DNA of 64,000 nucleotides from Parapusillimonas granuli (GCF_013416525.1 NZ_JACCEM010000014.1:1-64000); one strand, 5' to 3'; positions 19,884-28,837 are shown, counted from the stretch's first letter. A program made the numbers and translations. Notes: a model not told the origin generated them from the letters alone.

Positions 19884-22605
19884 GAAAAAAACCTTGTTAC
19901 TTGTTGATGGGTCGAGCTATCTGTACCGAGCCTATCACGCGATGCCCGACCTGAGAAACGCCATGGGCGAACCCACCGGCGCCTTGTACGGCGTCATCTC
20001 CATGTTACGGAGACTGGTCCAGGATTACAAGGCGGACTACGCGGCATGCGTGTTCGATGCAAAAGGCAAGACGTTCCGGAATGACCTCTATCCGGACTAC
20101 AAAGGCAACCGGCCGTCCATGCCCGACGAACTGGCAGCACAAATCGTTCCCATCCACCAGGCGGTGCAGGCGCTGGGCTGGCCGGTGCTGGCGGTGCCGG
20201 GGGTCGAGGCCGACGACATCATCGGCACCCTGGCCTGCCGCGCCGCCAGCGAAAACATCCACACCATCATCTCCACGGGCGACAAAGACCTGGCGCAACT
20301 GGTGAACGAGCACGTCGAACTCGTCAACACCATGAACGGCGAGCGCCAGGACATCGCCGGCGTCAAGAGCAAATTCGGCGTGGACCCTGGGCAGATCGTC
20401 GACTACCTCATGCTCACCGGCGACGCCGTCGACAACATCCCGGGCGTGCCCAAGGTGGGGCCCAAGACGGCGGCCAAGTGGCTGGCCGAATACGGCAGCG
20501 TGGACAACCTGGTCCAGCACGCGCATGCCATCAAGGGCGTGGCGGGCGAAAACCTGCGGGCGTCCATACCGAATTTCGACCTGACCCGCAAGCTGATCAC
20601 CGTCAAGACCGACTGCGACATGGCCGAGCTGGGCATAGGCATGGATACGCTCGTCCCCAGGGAGCCGGACCGCGCAAAGCTGGTCGAGCTCTACGACGCC
20701 TTCGGCTTTCGCACCTGGCTGCGCGAGCTCACGGGCGACCACGAAAGGATACCCGCGCAAGACAGCCGCATCGCCGCCGACGCCCCGGCCCCGCCGCCGG
20801 CCGACGACATCCGCTACGAGACCATACTCGACCGCGACGCCCTCGACGGCTGGCTGGCCAAGCTCCGTTCGGCCGAGCTCGTGGCGCTGGACACCGAAAC
20901 CACGTCGCTGGACCCGATGGCCGCGCGCCTGGTGGGCATTTCGCTGTCGGTGAAGGCGGGCGAGGCCTGCTACATTCCCGTCGCCCATCGCGGGCCGGAC
21001 CGGGTCGAGCAGCTGCCGCGCCAGGAAGTGCTGGACCGCCTGCGGCCATGGCTGGAAGATCCGTCCGCCCGCAAGCTGCTGCACAACGCGAAATACGATT
21101 CCCACGTCTTCCTCAACGAAGGCGTGGCCCTGGCCGGCATCGTCGAAGACACGATGCTGCAGGCCTATGTGCTCGAATCCCACCGACGCGTCAACATGCA
21201 GGAACTGGCCGAGCGCTGGCTGGGGCGCAGCGGCATCAGCTATGAAGACTTGTGCGGCAAGGGCGCCAAGCAGATCTGCTTCGACGAGGTCGAGGTCGAG
21301 CGCGCCGCGCACTATGCCTGCGAAGACGCCGACTTCACCCTGCAGCTGCATCAGGTGCTGCGGCCCAAGGTCGCGGCCGAGCCCGGGATGGAACGCATCT
21401 ACCTGCTCGAGGTCCAGACTTCCCGGGTCCTGACCACCATGGAACGCAACGGGGTGAAGGTGGACGCCGCCCTGCTGCTGGCCCAGAGCAATGAACTGGG
21501 CCAGCAAATGCTGGATCTCGAAAAGCGGGCCTACGACCTGGCGGGCCAGCCCTTCAACCTGAATTCCCCCAAGCAGCTGGGCGAGATCCTGTTCCAGCGC
21601 ATGCAGCTGCCCGTCCTGCGGAAGACGGCCAGCGGCGTGCCGTCGACCGACGAAGACGTATTGTCCAAGCTCGCGCGCGACTACCCGCTGCCGGCGCTGC
21701 TGCTCGAATACCGCGGACTGTCCAAGCTCAAGTCCACCTATACCGACAAGCTGCCCCGCATGGTCAACGCCTCGACCGGGCGTGTGCATACCCGCTACGC
21801 CCAGGCCGCCGTGATCACCGGCAGGCTGGCTTCTTCCGATCCCAATCTGCAGAACATCCCCGTCCGCACGGCCGAGGGCCGGCGCGTGCGCACCGCCTTC
21901 ATCGCGACCGACGGCCGCATCGTGTCCGCCGATTACTCGCAGATCGAACTGCGGGTCATGGCCCACGTCTCGGGCGACCGGAACCTGCAAGGGGCCTTCG
22001 AAGCCGGCCTGGACATCCACAAGGCTACGGCCTCCGAAGTCTTCGGCGTGCCGCTGCCCGACGTCACGTCCGAGCAGCGGCGCGCGGCCAAGGCCATCAA
22101 TTTCGGCCTGATCTACGGCATGGGCGAGTTCGGCCTGGCGGCCAACCTGGGCATCACGCGCGATGCCGCGCGGGCCTACATAGACCGGTATTTCGTGCGC
22201 TATCCGGGCGTGGCAGACTACATGGAACGCATCAAGCGCAGCGCCCATGAACAGGGCTACGTGGAAACGGTCTTCGGGCGCCGCCTGTGGCTGCCGGAAT
22301 TGCGCGGCGCCAAGGGCCCGCGCCAGAAAGCGGCCGAGCGCGCCGCCATCAACGCGCCCATGCAGGGCACCGCGGCCGACCTCATCAAGATGGCGATGGT
22401 GGCCGTCCAGGACTGGATCGAGCGCGAAAAGCTGCGCACCCTGCTGATCATGCAAGTGCATGACGAACTCGTCCTCGATGCGCCGCAGGACGAGGTGGAA
22501 ACCATAGTCCGGCACCTGCCCGGCCTCATGTGCAACGTCGCCAGGCTGGATGTCCCGCTGGTGGCCGAAGTCGGCCAGGGGCCGAACTGGGAACAGGCGC
22601 ACTGA
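19882..22605 (+). CDS. polA: DNA polymerase I
   Basis: 907-residue repair and Okazaki-fragment polymerase. The N-terminal 5'-3' exonuclease (1 to about 290) opens with LLVDGSSYLYRAYHA and contains DADKD-type TGDKDLAQLV. The 3'-5' proofreading domain is intact: LDTETTSLD near 334, LHNAKYDSH, YACEDADFT. The polymerase domain has VSADYSQIELRVMAH, RRAAKAINFGLIYGMGEFG and MQVHDELVLD. The frame is open upstream to 19753, but homology begins at the ATG at 19882. No strong Shine-Dalgarno is visible, and the promoter must lie inside the divergent LOG gene. Confidence 0.97.
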   Translation: MKKTLLLVDGSSYLYRAYHAMPDLRNAMGEPTGALYGVISMLRRLVQDYKADYAACVFDAKGKTFRNDLYPDYKGNRPSMPDELAAQIVPIHQAVQALGWPVLAVPGVEADDIIGTLACRAASENIHTIISTGDKDLAQLVNEHVELVNTMNGERQDIAGVKSKFGVDPGQIVDYLMLTGDAVDNIPGVPKVGPKTAAKWLAEYGSVDNLVQHAHAIKGVAGENLRASIPNFDLTRKLITVKTDCDMAELGIGMDTLVPREPDRAKLVELYDAFGFRTWLRELTGDHERIPAQDSRIAADAPAPPPADDIRYETILDRDALDGWLAKLRSAELVALDTETTSLDPMAARLVGISLSVKAGEACYIPVAHRGPDRVEQLPRQEVLDRLRPWLEDPSARKLLHNAKYDSHVFLNEGVALAGIVEDTMLQAYVLESHRRVNMQELAERWLGRSGISYEDLCGKGAKQICFDEVEVERAAHYACEDADFTLQLHQVLRPKVAAEPGMERIYLLEVQTSRVLTTMERNGVKVDAALLLAQSNELGQQMLDLEKRAYDLAGQPFNLNSPKQLGEILFQRMQLPVLRKTASGVPSTDEDVLSKLARDYPLPALLLEYRGLSKLKSTYTDKLPRMVNASTGRVHTRYAQAAVITGRLASSDPNLQNIPVRTAEGRRVRTAFIATDGRIVSADYSQIELRVMAHVSGDRNLQGAFEAGLDIHKATASEVFGVPLPDVTSEQRRAAKAINFGLIYGMGEFGLAANLGITRDAARAYIDRYFVRYPGVADYMERIKRSAHEQGYVETVFGRRLWLPELRGAKGPRQKAAERAAINAPMQGTAADLIKMAMVAVQDWIEREKLRTLLIMQVHDELVLDAPQDEVETIVRHLPGLMCNVARLDVPLVAEVGQGPNWEQAH

Positions 22606-22641
22606 CGCCGCCAGGCGTCGTTGAACGGAAAAGGAGTCTGT

Positions 22642-23430
22642 ATGGCGTATTCATCCATAACCGGAATGGCGGAAACCGTGGTGGAAACCGACGGCGCGTC
22701 CTTGCGCTGCGGCATGGTCGACATGCCCACCTTCGACGGCACGATACCCGCCTACTTCGCCGCCCCGAAAGACGGCGGCCGGCATCCCGTGGTGCTGGTG
22801 ATCCAGGAAATCTTCGGCCTGCACGAGCACATCCGGGACGTATGCCGCCGGCTGGCGAAAGAAGGCTATATGGCGGTGGCCGTGGAGCTCTACCACCGGC
22901 AGGGCGATCCGGCCGCCTACATTGACGCGCCCACCCTGATCAAGGAAGTGGTCGCCAAGGTGCCCGACGAACAAGTCATGGCCGACCTGGACGCCAGCGT
23001 GAAATGGGCGGCGGATCAAGGCGCCGACGCCGCGCGCCTGGGCGTCACCGGGTTCTGCTGGGGCGGCCGCCTGACCTGGCTGTACGCGGCCCACAATCCG
23101 GCCTGCAAGGCGGCGGTGGCCTGGTATGGCCGCCTGGTTTCGGGGCACGGGCCGTTGCAGGTGCGCAACCCCATCGACGTCTGCGGCGCGCTGCAGGCGC
23201 CGGTGCTGGGGCTTTACGGCGCCCAGGACGCCAGCATCCCGCTGGACGGCGTCGCGCGCATGGAAGCGGCGCTGGCCCAGGGCAGCGCCGCGGCCCGGGC
23301 CTCGCAATTCGTGGTGTACCCCGATTCCGGCCACGCGTTTTTCGCGGACTATCGCCCCAGCTATGTGCAGGCCGACGCCGCCGATGCCTGGCGGCGGATG
23401 CTCGACTGGTTCAAGCGCCACGGGGTCTGA
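22642..23430 (+). CDS. Dienelactone hydrolase family protein
   Basis: 262-residue alpha/beta hydrolase. The DLH triad is visible: nucleophile Cys in VTGFCWGGRLTW (near 138-149), Asp in LYGAQDASIP, and His in DSGHAFFADYRPSY. The activating Glu in VIQEIFGLHEH, a DLH hallmark, is also present. Substrate is unknown; members cleave dienelactones from aromatic degradation or other small lactones and esters. AAGGAG lies 7 bases before ATG 22642, preferred over a TTG at 22621. No aromatic ring-cleavage genes are adjacent, so a specific pathway is not supported. Confidence 0.86.
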   Translation: MAYSSITGMAETVVETDGASLRCGMVDMPTFDGTIPAYFAAPKDGGRHPVVLVIQEIFGLHEHIRDVCRRLAKEGYMAVAVELYHRQGDPAAYIDAPTLIKEVVAKVPDEQVMADLDASVKWAADQGADAARLGVTGFCWGGRLTWLYAAHNPACKAAVAWYGRLVSGHGPLQVRNPIDVCGALQAPVLGLYGAQDASIPLDGVARMEAALAQGSAAARASQFVVYPDSGHAFFADYRPSYVQADAADAWRRMLDWFKRHGV

Positions 23431-23473
23431 GGCCGGTTCCGCCCATGCCGGCCGGCCCGCGGGGCTGCGCCGG

Positions 23474-25144
23474 CTATTCGGCCGGCTGGTCGCTTTCGCG
23501 CAGCCGGTTGGGCAGCAGCTCGTTGTGCTTGGCCAGGATGGGGTAGGCGGCGGCCTCGACCAGGCATGAATTCAGTGTCTTGGCTTCGCGCAGGATGTCC
23601 AGGTATAGCGAGCCTTGCTGCGCCCGCTCCAGGTCGCCCGACTTCAGGCTCTGCAGATGCTGCTCGGTGGCATTGGCCTCGACTTCCCGGAAATGGTCTT
23701 TTTCGAACGCCAGGTAACGGGCGCTGCGCAGGTCTTCGGCCACGAACAGGGCGGCGCTCTGGCGATGGTTGCGGATCAGGCGGTCCATCACCTGGATCAG
23801 GTTGTCCCGCTGCTGCGGCGTGAACATCCAGCCTTTCTTGCTCATCGTGGCGGCGTGGCCCAGCAGGCCTTGCGTCGCCACGCCGGCGGCATGCGCCATG
23901 TTGGACGAAAAGCTCAGTATTTCCTCACGCCGGCGGTTGTCGTCCTGGTTCATGGTTTCCGGATCCAGCGTGGCCAGGTAGGCGGTGATGTGGTTTTCCA
24001 GGCGGCTGACCGCGTTGTTGACGTAGCGGGCGTGGGCCACCCGGTGCCGGCTGTCGCGCAGAAAGCCCGCGCGGGCGATGCCCAGCAGGTTCTGGGCCAT
24101 GTCGGCGATGCGCAGGGCTTCGCGCGCCGCGTTGCCCAGGGCGATGGCCGGCACTTCGTGCGCGGACTCGTCCAGGTACTGGGGCCGGGAAGGATCGTCG
24201 GGGTCGGCGCGCTTGGGCAGCAGGCGTATCAGCAGCTTGGAATAGGGCGTGAGCAGCGGCAGGAAGATCATGGCCACCGCCACGTTGAACAGCGTATGGA
24301 AATTCGCCACGGCGCGGGACGGGTCGTCGCTGAGCGCGTCCATGAGATCCGGCAGCCAGGGCAGGGCCGGCAGCGCCAACAGACAGCCGGCGATGCGCGT
24401 GCCCAGATTGCCCAGCGGCAGCCGCTTGCCCGCGGGGTCGTCGCCGGCGCCCGCTTCCAGCATGGGATTGATGGCGGTGCCCAGGTTGGCGCCCAGCACC
24501 AGCGCACAGGCCAGCTGCGCGCTGATCAGCTGGTGGTGGGCCAGCGACATGATCAGCACCACGACCGCCAGGCTGGAATGGGCGGCCCACGCCAGCGCGG
24601 CGGCGAGCAGCAGGGCGATCACGGGCTGGCCCGACAGCGCCTCGAGCGCGATTTCGAGCAGGTGGGCGTCCTGCAGGGGCGCGAACATCAGGACGAGTTC
24701 GTGCAGGGCCAGCAGAAGCAGGCCCAGGCCGATGAAGAGCCGGCCCAGGTCGCGCTTGCGGCCGGGCTCGTAGCGGCGGAACAGCCATACGCCGATCAGT
24801 ATCAATGAGGGCGCGAGCGCGGTGAGGTTGAAGGAGAGCAGCTGCACGATGATGGTCGTGCCGACGTTCGCGCCCAGCATGGCCGCCAGGCCGGGAACCA
24901 GGCTCAGCAGGCCGCTGGCGGCGAAGCTGGTGATCATGAGGCCGGTCGCGGTGCTGCTCTGCACGGCCGAGGTGATGGCCAGCCCGGCGAAGAAGGCCCG
25001 CGCCCGGGTGCTGAGGGCGCGGCCCATCCAGGTCCGCAGGGCTGCGCCGAAGGCGCGCTGCACGCCGCTCTGGACCATGTGGACTCCCCAGATGAGGAGG
25101 GCGACGAAGCCGCCGAAGTTCAGAAGTCCGACAATATCGCTCAT
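23474..25144 (-). CDS. Na/Pi-cotransporter family protein (NptA type, with PhoU-like tail)
   Basis: 556 residues. The membrane half (about 1-310) contains two inverted repeats, the first with the QSSTATG motif (ITSAVQSSTATGLMITSFA) and the second with AAHSSLAVVVLIMS, the signature of Na-dependent phosphate carriers. The C-terminal ~220 residues are helical and PhoU-like, with conserved NMAHAAGVATQGLLG. Probably imports phosphate, or a related anion, with sodium. The start at 25144 (MSDIVGLLNFGG) matches the family; the upstream frame to 25273 is poor in homology. Confidence 0.87.
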   Translation of the reverse strand: MSDIVGLLNFGGFVALLIWGVHMVQSGVQRAFGAALRTWMGRALSTRARAFFAGLAITSAVQSSTATGLMITSFAASGLLSLVPGLAAMLGANVGTTIIVQLLSFNLTALAPSLILIGVWLFRRYEPGRKRDLGRLFIGLGLLLLALHELVLMFAPLQDAHLLEIALEALSGQPVIALLLAAALAWAAHSSLAVVVLIMSLAHHQLISAQLACALVLGANLGTAINPMLEAGAGDDPAGKRLPLGNLGTRIAGCLLALPALPWLPDLMDALSDDPSRAVANFHTLFNVAVAMIFLPLLTPYSKLLIRLLPKRADPDDPSRPQYLDESAHEVPAIALGNAAREALRIADMAQNLLGIARAGFLRDSRHRVAHARYVNNAVSRLENHITAYLATLDPETMNQDDNRRREEILSFSSNMAHAAGVATQGLLGHAATMSKKGWMFTPQQRDNLIQVMDRLIRNHRQSAALFVAEDLRSARYLAFEKDHFREVEANATEQHLQSLKSGDLERAQQGSLYLDILREAKTLNSCLVEAAAYPILAKHNELLPNRLRESDQPAE

Positions 25145-25297
25145 CGGTGCATGATAAACCACCCAAGACCGCGCAACCGCCGCCCTTGCGCCTTTCTCCA
25201 TTCTGGGCCATGATCCTGTTGCTATGAGACCATTGTTGTTACAATTTGCAGCCTCCATCGCATCCTGAGACATCGCGCCGAGAAGAACCCGTCACTT

Positions 25298-26449
25298 ATG
25301 AAAAAAGTCGCCATCGCACTGATTGCCATCGCATCGGCCGCCACGCTCGTCGGGTGTTCCGACGGCGGTGGCGGCTCGTCGGGCAATGCCGCCGTCCCCA
25401 GCGAAGACAGTCCAACCTACTTCTATGGCCCCAAGAACCTGGCCGTCCATAAAATAGCCGGCGCTCCGGATGCCTTGCTGCGTATTCTCAATGAGAATGA
25501 CACGCTGACCACTTGCGCATCCAACGGCATGGGCGAACTTTCAAATTGCGGAATCGATGAACTGGACGGCGCCGACGTCGTGCATCAGATGGTGGTGAAT
25601 CCGCGCACCGGCTCCGTGTATTTCCTGCAGGACAGCACCGATTCCGTCCTCGTCTGCGACGGGGCCCGGGGCGCACTGTCTTCCTGCAAGCCCTCAACGG
25701 GCGGCGGGGCCTTCAAAGACCCGTCCTCCTTGGCCCTCAACGATACCGGCACGGTGGCCTACGCCACCAATGAAGACGACACGCTCACCGTGTGCCAGGT
25801 GCTGGGCGACGGCGGTTTCAGCAGTTGCACGGTAACCGACGTGAACGGCGCCCTGGATACGCCGGTCCAAGTCGGCCTGGCCTCCGGAGACTACGGCACG
25901 CATGCCTTTTTCCTGAACGGTGAAACCAAATCCATGATCACCGGCTGCACTTTGGCGCCCGGCGGCATGCCAAGCGCCTGCCAGGCCCAAAGCAACGAGC
26001 TGTTCACCGCTCCCGCCACCATGGCTTTTTCGCCCAACGGAAAGTATGCCTATATCGGCAATGTCGACGACAGTATCGTGGCTTGCCGCATCGGCAACGA
26101 TGCTTCGCTTTCAGCCTGCGTCGCGACGGAAGCCGGGGAACAGGAAATCTTTGCCGGAATTCAAAAAATCGCGGTCGACGCCGACGGCACCAATCTTTAT
26201 GCCGTCAGCGCCCGCAATAGCCGCGTCACACATTGCAAGCTGAAGAATGGCGGCGCCGAACTGTCGGATTGCAATCCCTACAGTATCGAAGGGTTCATGC
26301 TCACGACCGATCTCGCGCTGAACGAGAACCTCGGATCGGCGTCTTTGTTCCTCACCAGCCTGTACAACGATACCGTTTATGGCTGCGCGCTCGAGCCGAA
26401 TGGCGGTTTCGGCGAAAGCTGCGTTGGCACGCGTTTCATGGAGCAATAG
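25298..26449 (+). CDS. Lipoprotein with seven cysteine-paired repeats, probable beta-propeller
   Basis: 383 residues with a lipoprotein signal peptide (MKKVAIALIAIASAATLVGC, lipobox LVGC, acylated C20) and a Gly/Ser linker. The mature part contains seven repeats of about 45-50 residues, each with a cysteine pair spaced C-x(9-11)-C in the pattern DTLTVCQVLGDGGFSSC. Repeat number and the SP-NGKYAYIGN-type strands suggest a seven-bladed YVTN/NHL-like propeller stapled by a disulfide in each blade. Probably sits on the outer membrane or cell surface. The function is unknown. The sphingomyelinase-D-like gene starts 8 bp downstream, so the two are likely co-expressed. Base use is visibly more AT-rich than in neighbouring genes. 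Confidence 0.75.
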   Translation: MKKVAIALIAIASAATLVGCSDGGGGSSGNAAVPSEDSPTYFYGPKNLAVHKIAGAPDALLRILNENDTLTTCASNGMGELSNCGIDELDGADVVHQMVVNPRTGSVYFLQDSTDSVLVCDGARGALSSCKPSTGGGAFKDPSSLALNDTGTVAYATNEDDTLTVCQVLGDGGFSSCTVTDVNGALDTPVQVGLASGDYGTHAFFLNGETKSMITGCTLAPGGMPSACQAQSNELFTAPATMAFSPNGKYAYIGNVDDSIVACRIGNDASLSACVATEAGEQEIFAGIQKIAVDADGTNLYAVSARNSRVTHCKLKNGGAELSDCNPYSIEGFMLTTDLALNENLGSASLFLTSLYNDTVYGCALEPNGGFGESCVGTRFMEQ

Positions 26450-26457
26450 GAAGTTCC

Positions 26458-27537
26458 ATGGCCTCTTCCCCTATGACTTCAATAACGAATCCCGCTCAGA
26501 ACATGATCCGAAAACTCCTGCTGGCCTGCCTGCTGCCGCTATGGCTGTTTCCGGCCATGGCTCAAGGCGAAACGCTTTACTACAACATCGCTCACGCGAT
26601 CAATCACTCCAAATACATCGACTGGGCGGTGCAGGAAGGCGCCAATGCAATCGAGGCGGACCTGCGCTTCAGCGACAGCGGCGAGGTGGTCAAGTTCCAG
26701 CATGGCGCGCCGTGCGAGTGCAAGTTTCTTCGATTTCTGGGCAAGCTGCCCAGGGTGATATGGAACGAGACCGATATCTGTCGCCAGATGGTGAAGGTCG
26801 ACCCGCTTTTCATTCCCGATCCGAAGAAAGGGAAAGTGGAAAGAATCCGGTCGGGAGACGATGCATGCCTGGTCCATGAGACGGCGCCCAGCTTCATGAA
26901 TACGCTCGCCAGGAATCCGTCGATCGCGCTGTTCATCGTCGACAGCAAGGTCGGGGACAGCGTGGCGGACAATGACACCGCGAAGGCCGCGGCGGGAAAC
27001 AACGTCATTGCGACGCTGATCGAAGAACTCTTCGAAAAGGACTACAAAGGAAACGTGATCGTCGGTGTGGACAAGGCGTCGCATCAGGCCTATATCAAGG
27101 CCGCCGCGGCTGCCGCGCGCGGCACGAAGTACGAGGACCGCATCTACTTCAGCTTCGACGAAACAGGCGTCCTGCGGGGCTGGATAACCGGCGTGCAGAA
27201 GTGGCTGCTGGGCAGCCCGGTGGAACGCACCATCGAGCTGCTGCACCGCCTCGCTCCGGACAAAGGCGTTTACGGCAATGGCATCTCGGCCAACCTGGAG
27301 GTGATCGGCGGCTTGACGGATACCTTCCGGGCAGGTGTCGCAGCCGAACGGGGAGGCAGGCTTCGCATGAACTATATCTGGACGCTGGACGCCAGAAACC
27401 CAATGGATCACTACCTGTCCCTGGGCGTGCGGGGGATCATGACCAATAGCCCCAGGACGCTGAAAGAGGTCATGCAGACTTACCTGGTCCCGCTTCCGAA
27501 CGGGCGGCGCATGGCGCGCCCGGGAGACCCGCTGTAA
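26458..27537 (+). CDS. Secreted sphingomyelinase D/phospholipase D-like protein (sicariid-toxin family)
   Basis: 359 residues with a signal peptide (hydrophobic core about 20-33, cleavage near AMAQG). The mature part resembles the GDPD-like phospholipase D of recluse-spider venom and Corynebacterium. Catalytic and metal residues line up: H46 in NIAHAIN, E66 and D68 in NAIEADL, H82 in QHGAPCEC, D162 in FIVDSKVGD. The C-terminal YIWTLDARNPMDH...GVRGIMTNSP block is also characteristic. C86 and C88 match cysteines of the spider catalytic loop. Such enzymes split choline-type headgroups from sphingomyelin or lysolipids, often by forming cyclic phosphates. Activity here is inferred. The ATG at 26458 has AGGAAG upstream; the ATG at 26503 gives a shorter signal peptide. 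Confidence 0.78.
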   Translation: MASSPMTSITNPAQNMIRKLLLACLLPLWLFPAMAQGETLYYNIAHAINHSKYIDWAVQEGANAIEADLRFSDSGEVVKFQHGAPCECKFLRFLGKLPRVIWNETDICRQMVKVDPLFIPDPKKGKVERIRSGDDACLVHETAPSFMNTLARNPSIALFIVDSKVGDSVADNDTAKAAAGNNVIATLIEELFEKDYKGNVIVGVDKASHQAYIKAAAAAARGTKYEDRIYFSFDETGVLRGWITGVQKWLLGSPVERTIELLHRLAPDKGVYGNGISANLEVIGGLTDTFRAGVAAERGGRLRMNYIWTLDARNPMDHYLSLGVRGIMTNSPRTLKEVMQTYLVPLPNGRRMARPGDPL

Positions 27538-27559
27538 GCTTCCGAGCGCAAAAGCTCGA

Positions 27560-27668
27560 TTCCGTCAGGGCCTGTCCGCGCGGACGGGCCTCTTGCCGCT
27601 GTCGCTCCTGCCGGCCATCGCCAAAGGCGACACGCTCTACTACAACGTCGCCCATGCGATAAAAAGCC
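27560..27668 (+). pseudogene. Stump of a second sphingomyelinase-D-like gene
   Basis: In one frame this reads GLLPLSLLPAIAKGDTLYYNVAHAIK, closely paralleling LLPLWLFPAMAQGETLYYNIAHAIN of the complete gene 1 kb upstream: the end of the signal peptide plus the first catalytic-histidine segment. Similarity stops right after that histidine motif, and the frame then enters unrelated sequence. It is the remnant of a tandem duplicate or of a second family member. It has no start with a ribosome site and cannot be functional. Confidence 0.7.
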
Positions 27669-27925
27669 GTCCTCAACCCGCAGAATTACTTCCCCAGTTT
27701 GGGCGCATTCCAGAATTGGAACGTGGAGAACCGGCGACAGCAGAACTTTTGGCCAGACATCTTCCGAAGTCGCATGTGATCAAGACGTTGAACTCCATTC
27801 TCGTTGAGGAAATCGTGCCTGATGCGCGACCGTCCGGGGCCAAGGACCGCCGTGCATTGCCTGTCGCCGGCAACGACTTGCGCGCAAGGAAAACCGCCAG
27901 CGTGATGGCACTGGAGCCATGGTGA
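27669..27925 (+). pseudogene. Fragment of an NADPH-dependent F420-reductase-like gene
   Basis: One frame reads RIPELERGEPATAELLARHLPKSHVIKTLNSI then DRRALPVAGNDLRARKT, matching the middle of Rossmann-fold NADP oxidoreductases of the F420-dependent type (pattern ELLARHLP-VVKAFN- then RRALPIAGDD). The NYFP piece expected just upstream is in another frame (27684-27695), so there is a frameshift. The nucleotide-binding N-terminus and the C-terminus are missing. The fragment is fused in frame to the sphingomyelinase-D stump, giving a chimeric open frame of no expected function. Confidence 0.6.
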
Positions 27926-27974
27926 AATGAAAAAGGGGCCGGGCCCAGGCGGGCCCTGGCCCCGGGACCAAGCA

Positions 27975-28010
27975 AAACGGGCCGGGCTCCGCATGGGGCC
28001 CGGCCCGTTT
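27975..28010 (-). terminator. Rho-independent-type terminator after folE2
   Basis: AAACGGGCCGGGC (27975-27987) pairs perfectly with GCCCGGCCCGTTT (27998-28010) around a 10-base loop; on the minus strand the stem is followed by TG and then C, with four Ts spanning the end of the stem. It begins 17 bases after the folE2 stop. A second GC-rich imperfect hairpin lies at 27935-27963. Together with the two gene fragments this accounts for the 27538-28027 gap, which holds no intact gene. Confidence 0.65.
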
Positions 28011-28027
28011 GGCTCGCCGGCTGCGAA

Positions 28028-28837
28028 TCAGCCTTCGACCACGGCGTAGGCGGAATGATTGTGTATGGATTCGAAATTCTCCGCCACGACCCGGTAGCGG
28101 CGCAGGCCGGACAGCCGCTTGAGCCGGTCCGCGACATCGCGCACCAGGTCTTCGACGAATTTCGGATTCTCATAGGCGCGCTCGGTGACGAATTTCTCGT
28201 CGACGCGCTTCAGCAAGCCCCACAGCTCGCAGGACGCCTGGCGCTCGACCTCGTGGATCAGGGCTTCGGGGTCGGCCAGGCGGGGGTCGCCATACGCCAC
28301 GGTGGCCGTGACGTGCGAGCGCTGGTTGTGGGCGCCGTATTCCGAGATCGCCTTGGAGCATGGGCACAGGCTGGTCACGGGTACCAGCACCGAGAGCTCG
28401 AACTCGATGGATTCGGGGTTTTTCCCCACCCGGGCGGCCCAGGTGAGCTCGTAGTCCATGAGGCTTGCGACGCCCGAGACCGGAGCCGTCTTGTTCAGGA
28501 AGTAGGGGAAGGATGCCGTCATGTCGCCGCGTTCGGCATTGAGCAGGGGCAGCATCTTGCGCGCCATGTCGCAGAACCCGGCCGGCGTCATCGGCGTCTG
28601 GCGGTGTTCTTCCAGCAGCGCGACGAAACGCGACATATGCGTGCCTTTTTCGTGCGCGGGCAAGGCGACGGTGAGTTCCCAGTTGGCGACGGTCGGCATG
28701 GCCGTGCCGTCGCGCATGGAGATCAGCATGGGATGGCGCACCCCTTTGACACCCACCCGCTGGATCGCAATGTGACGCGTGTCTAGGCTGCTTTGGACGT
28801 CGGGCATGGCGACAACGGGATCAATCAGTGTATTCAT
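28028..28837 (-). CDS. folE2: GTP cyclohydrolase I type 2 (FolE2)
   Basis: Zinc-independent GTP cyclohydrolase that makes 7,8-dihydroneopterin triphosphate for folate (and possibly queuosine) synthesis. The 269-residue protein has the FolE2/COG1469 core: GVKGVRHP near 30, [11 protein letters not shown] near 67, the catalytic cysteine loop [23 protein letters not shown] near 155-178, and the closing [22 protein letters not shown] precedes the ATG. FolE2 often works under zinc limitation. The 167-bp upstream gap contains a candidate palindrome (28921-28946), but no convincing Zur site was identified. Confidence 0.95.
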   Translation of the reverse strand: MNTLIDPVVAMPDVQSSLDTRHIAIQRVGVKGVRHPMLISMRDGTAMPTVANWELTVALPAHEKGTHMSRFVALLEEHRQTPMTPAGFCDMARKMLPLLNAERGDMTASFPYFLNKTAPVSGVASLMDYELTWAARVGKNPESIEFELSVLVPVTSLCPCSKAISEYGAHNQRSHVTATVAYGDPRLADPEALIHEVERQASCELWGLLKRVDEKFVTERAYENPKFVEDLVRDVADRLKRLSGLRRYRVVAENFESIHNHSAYAVVEG

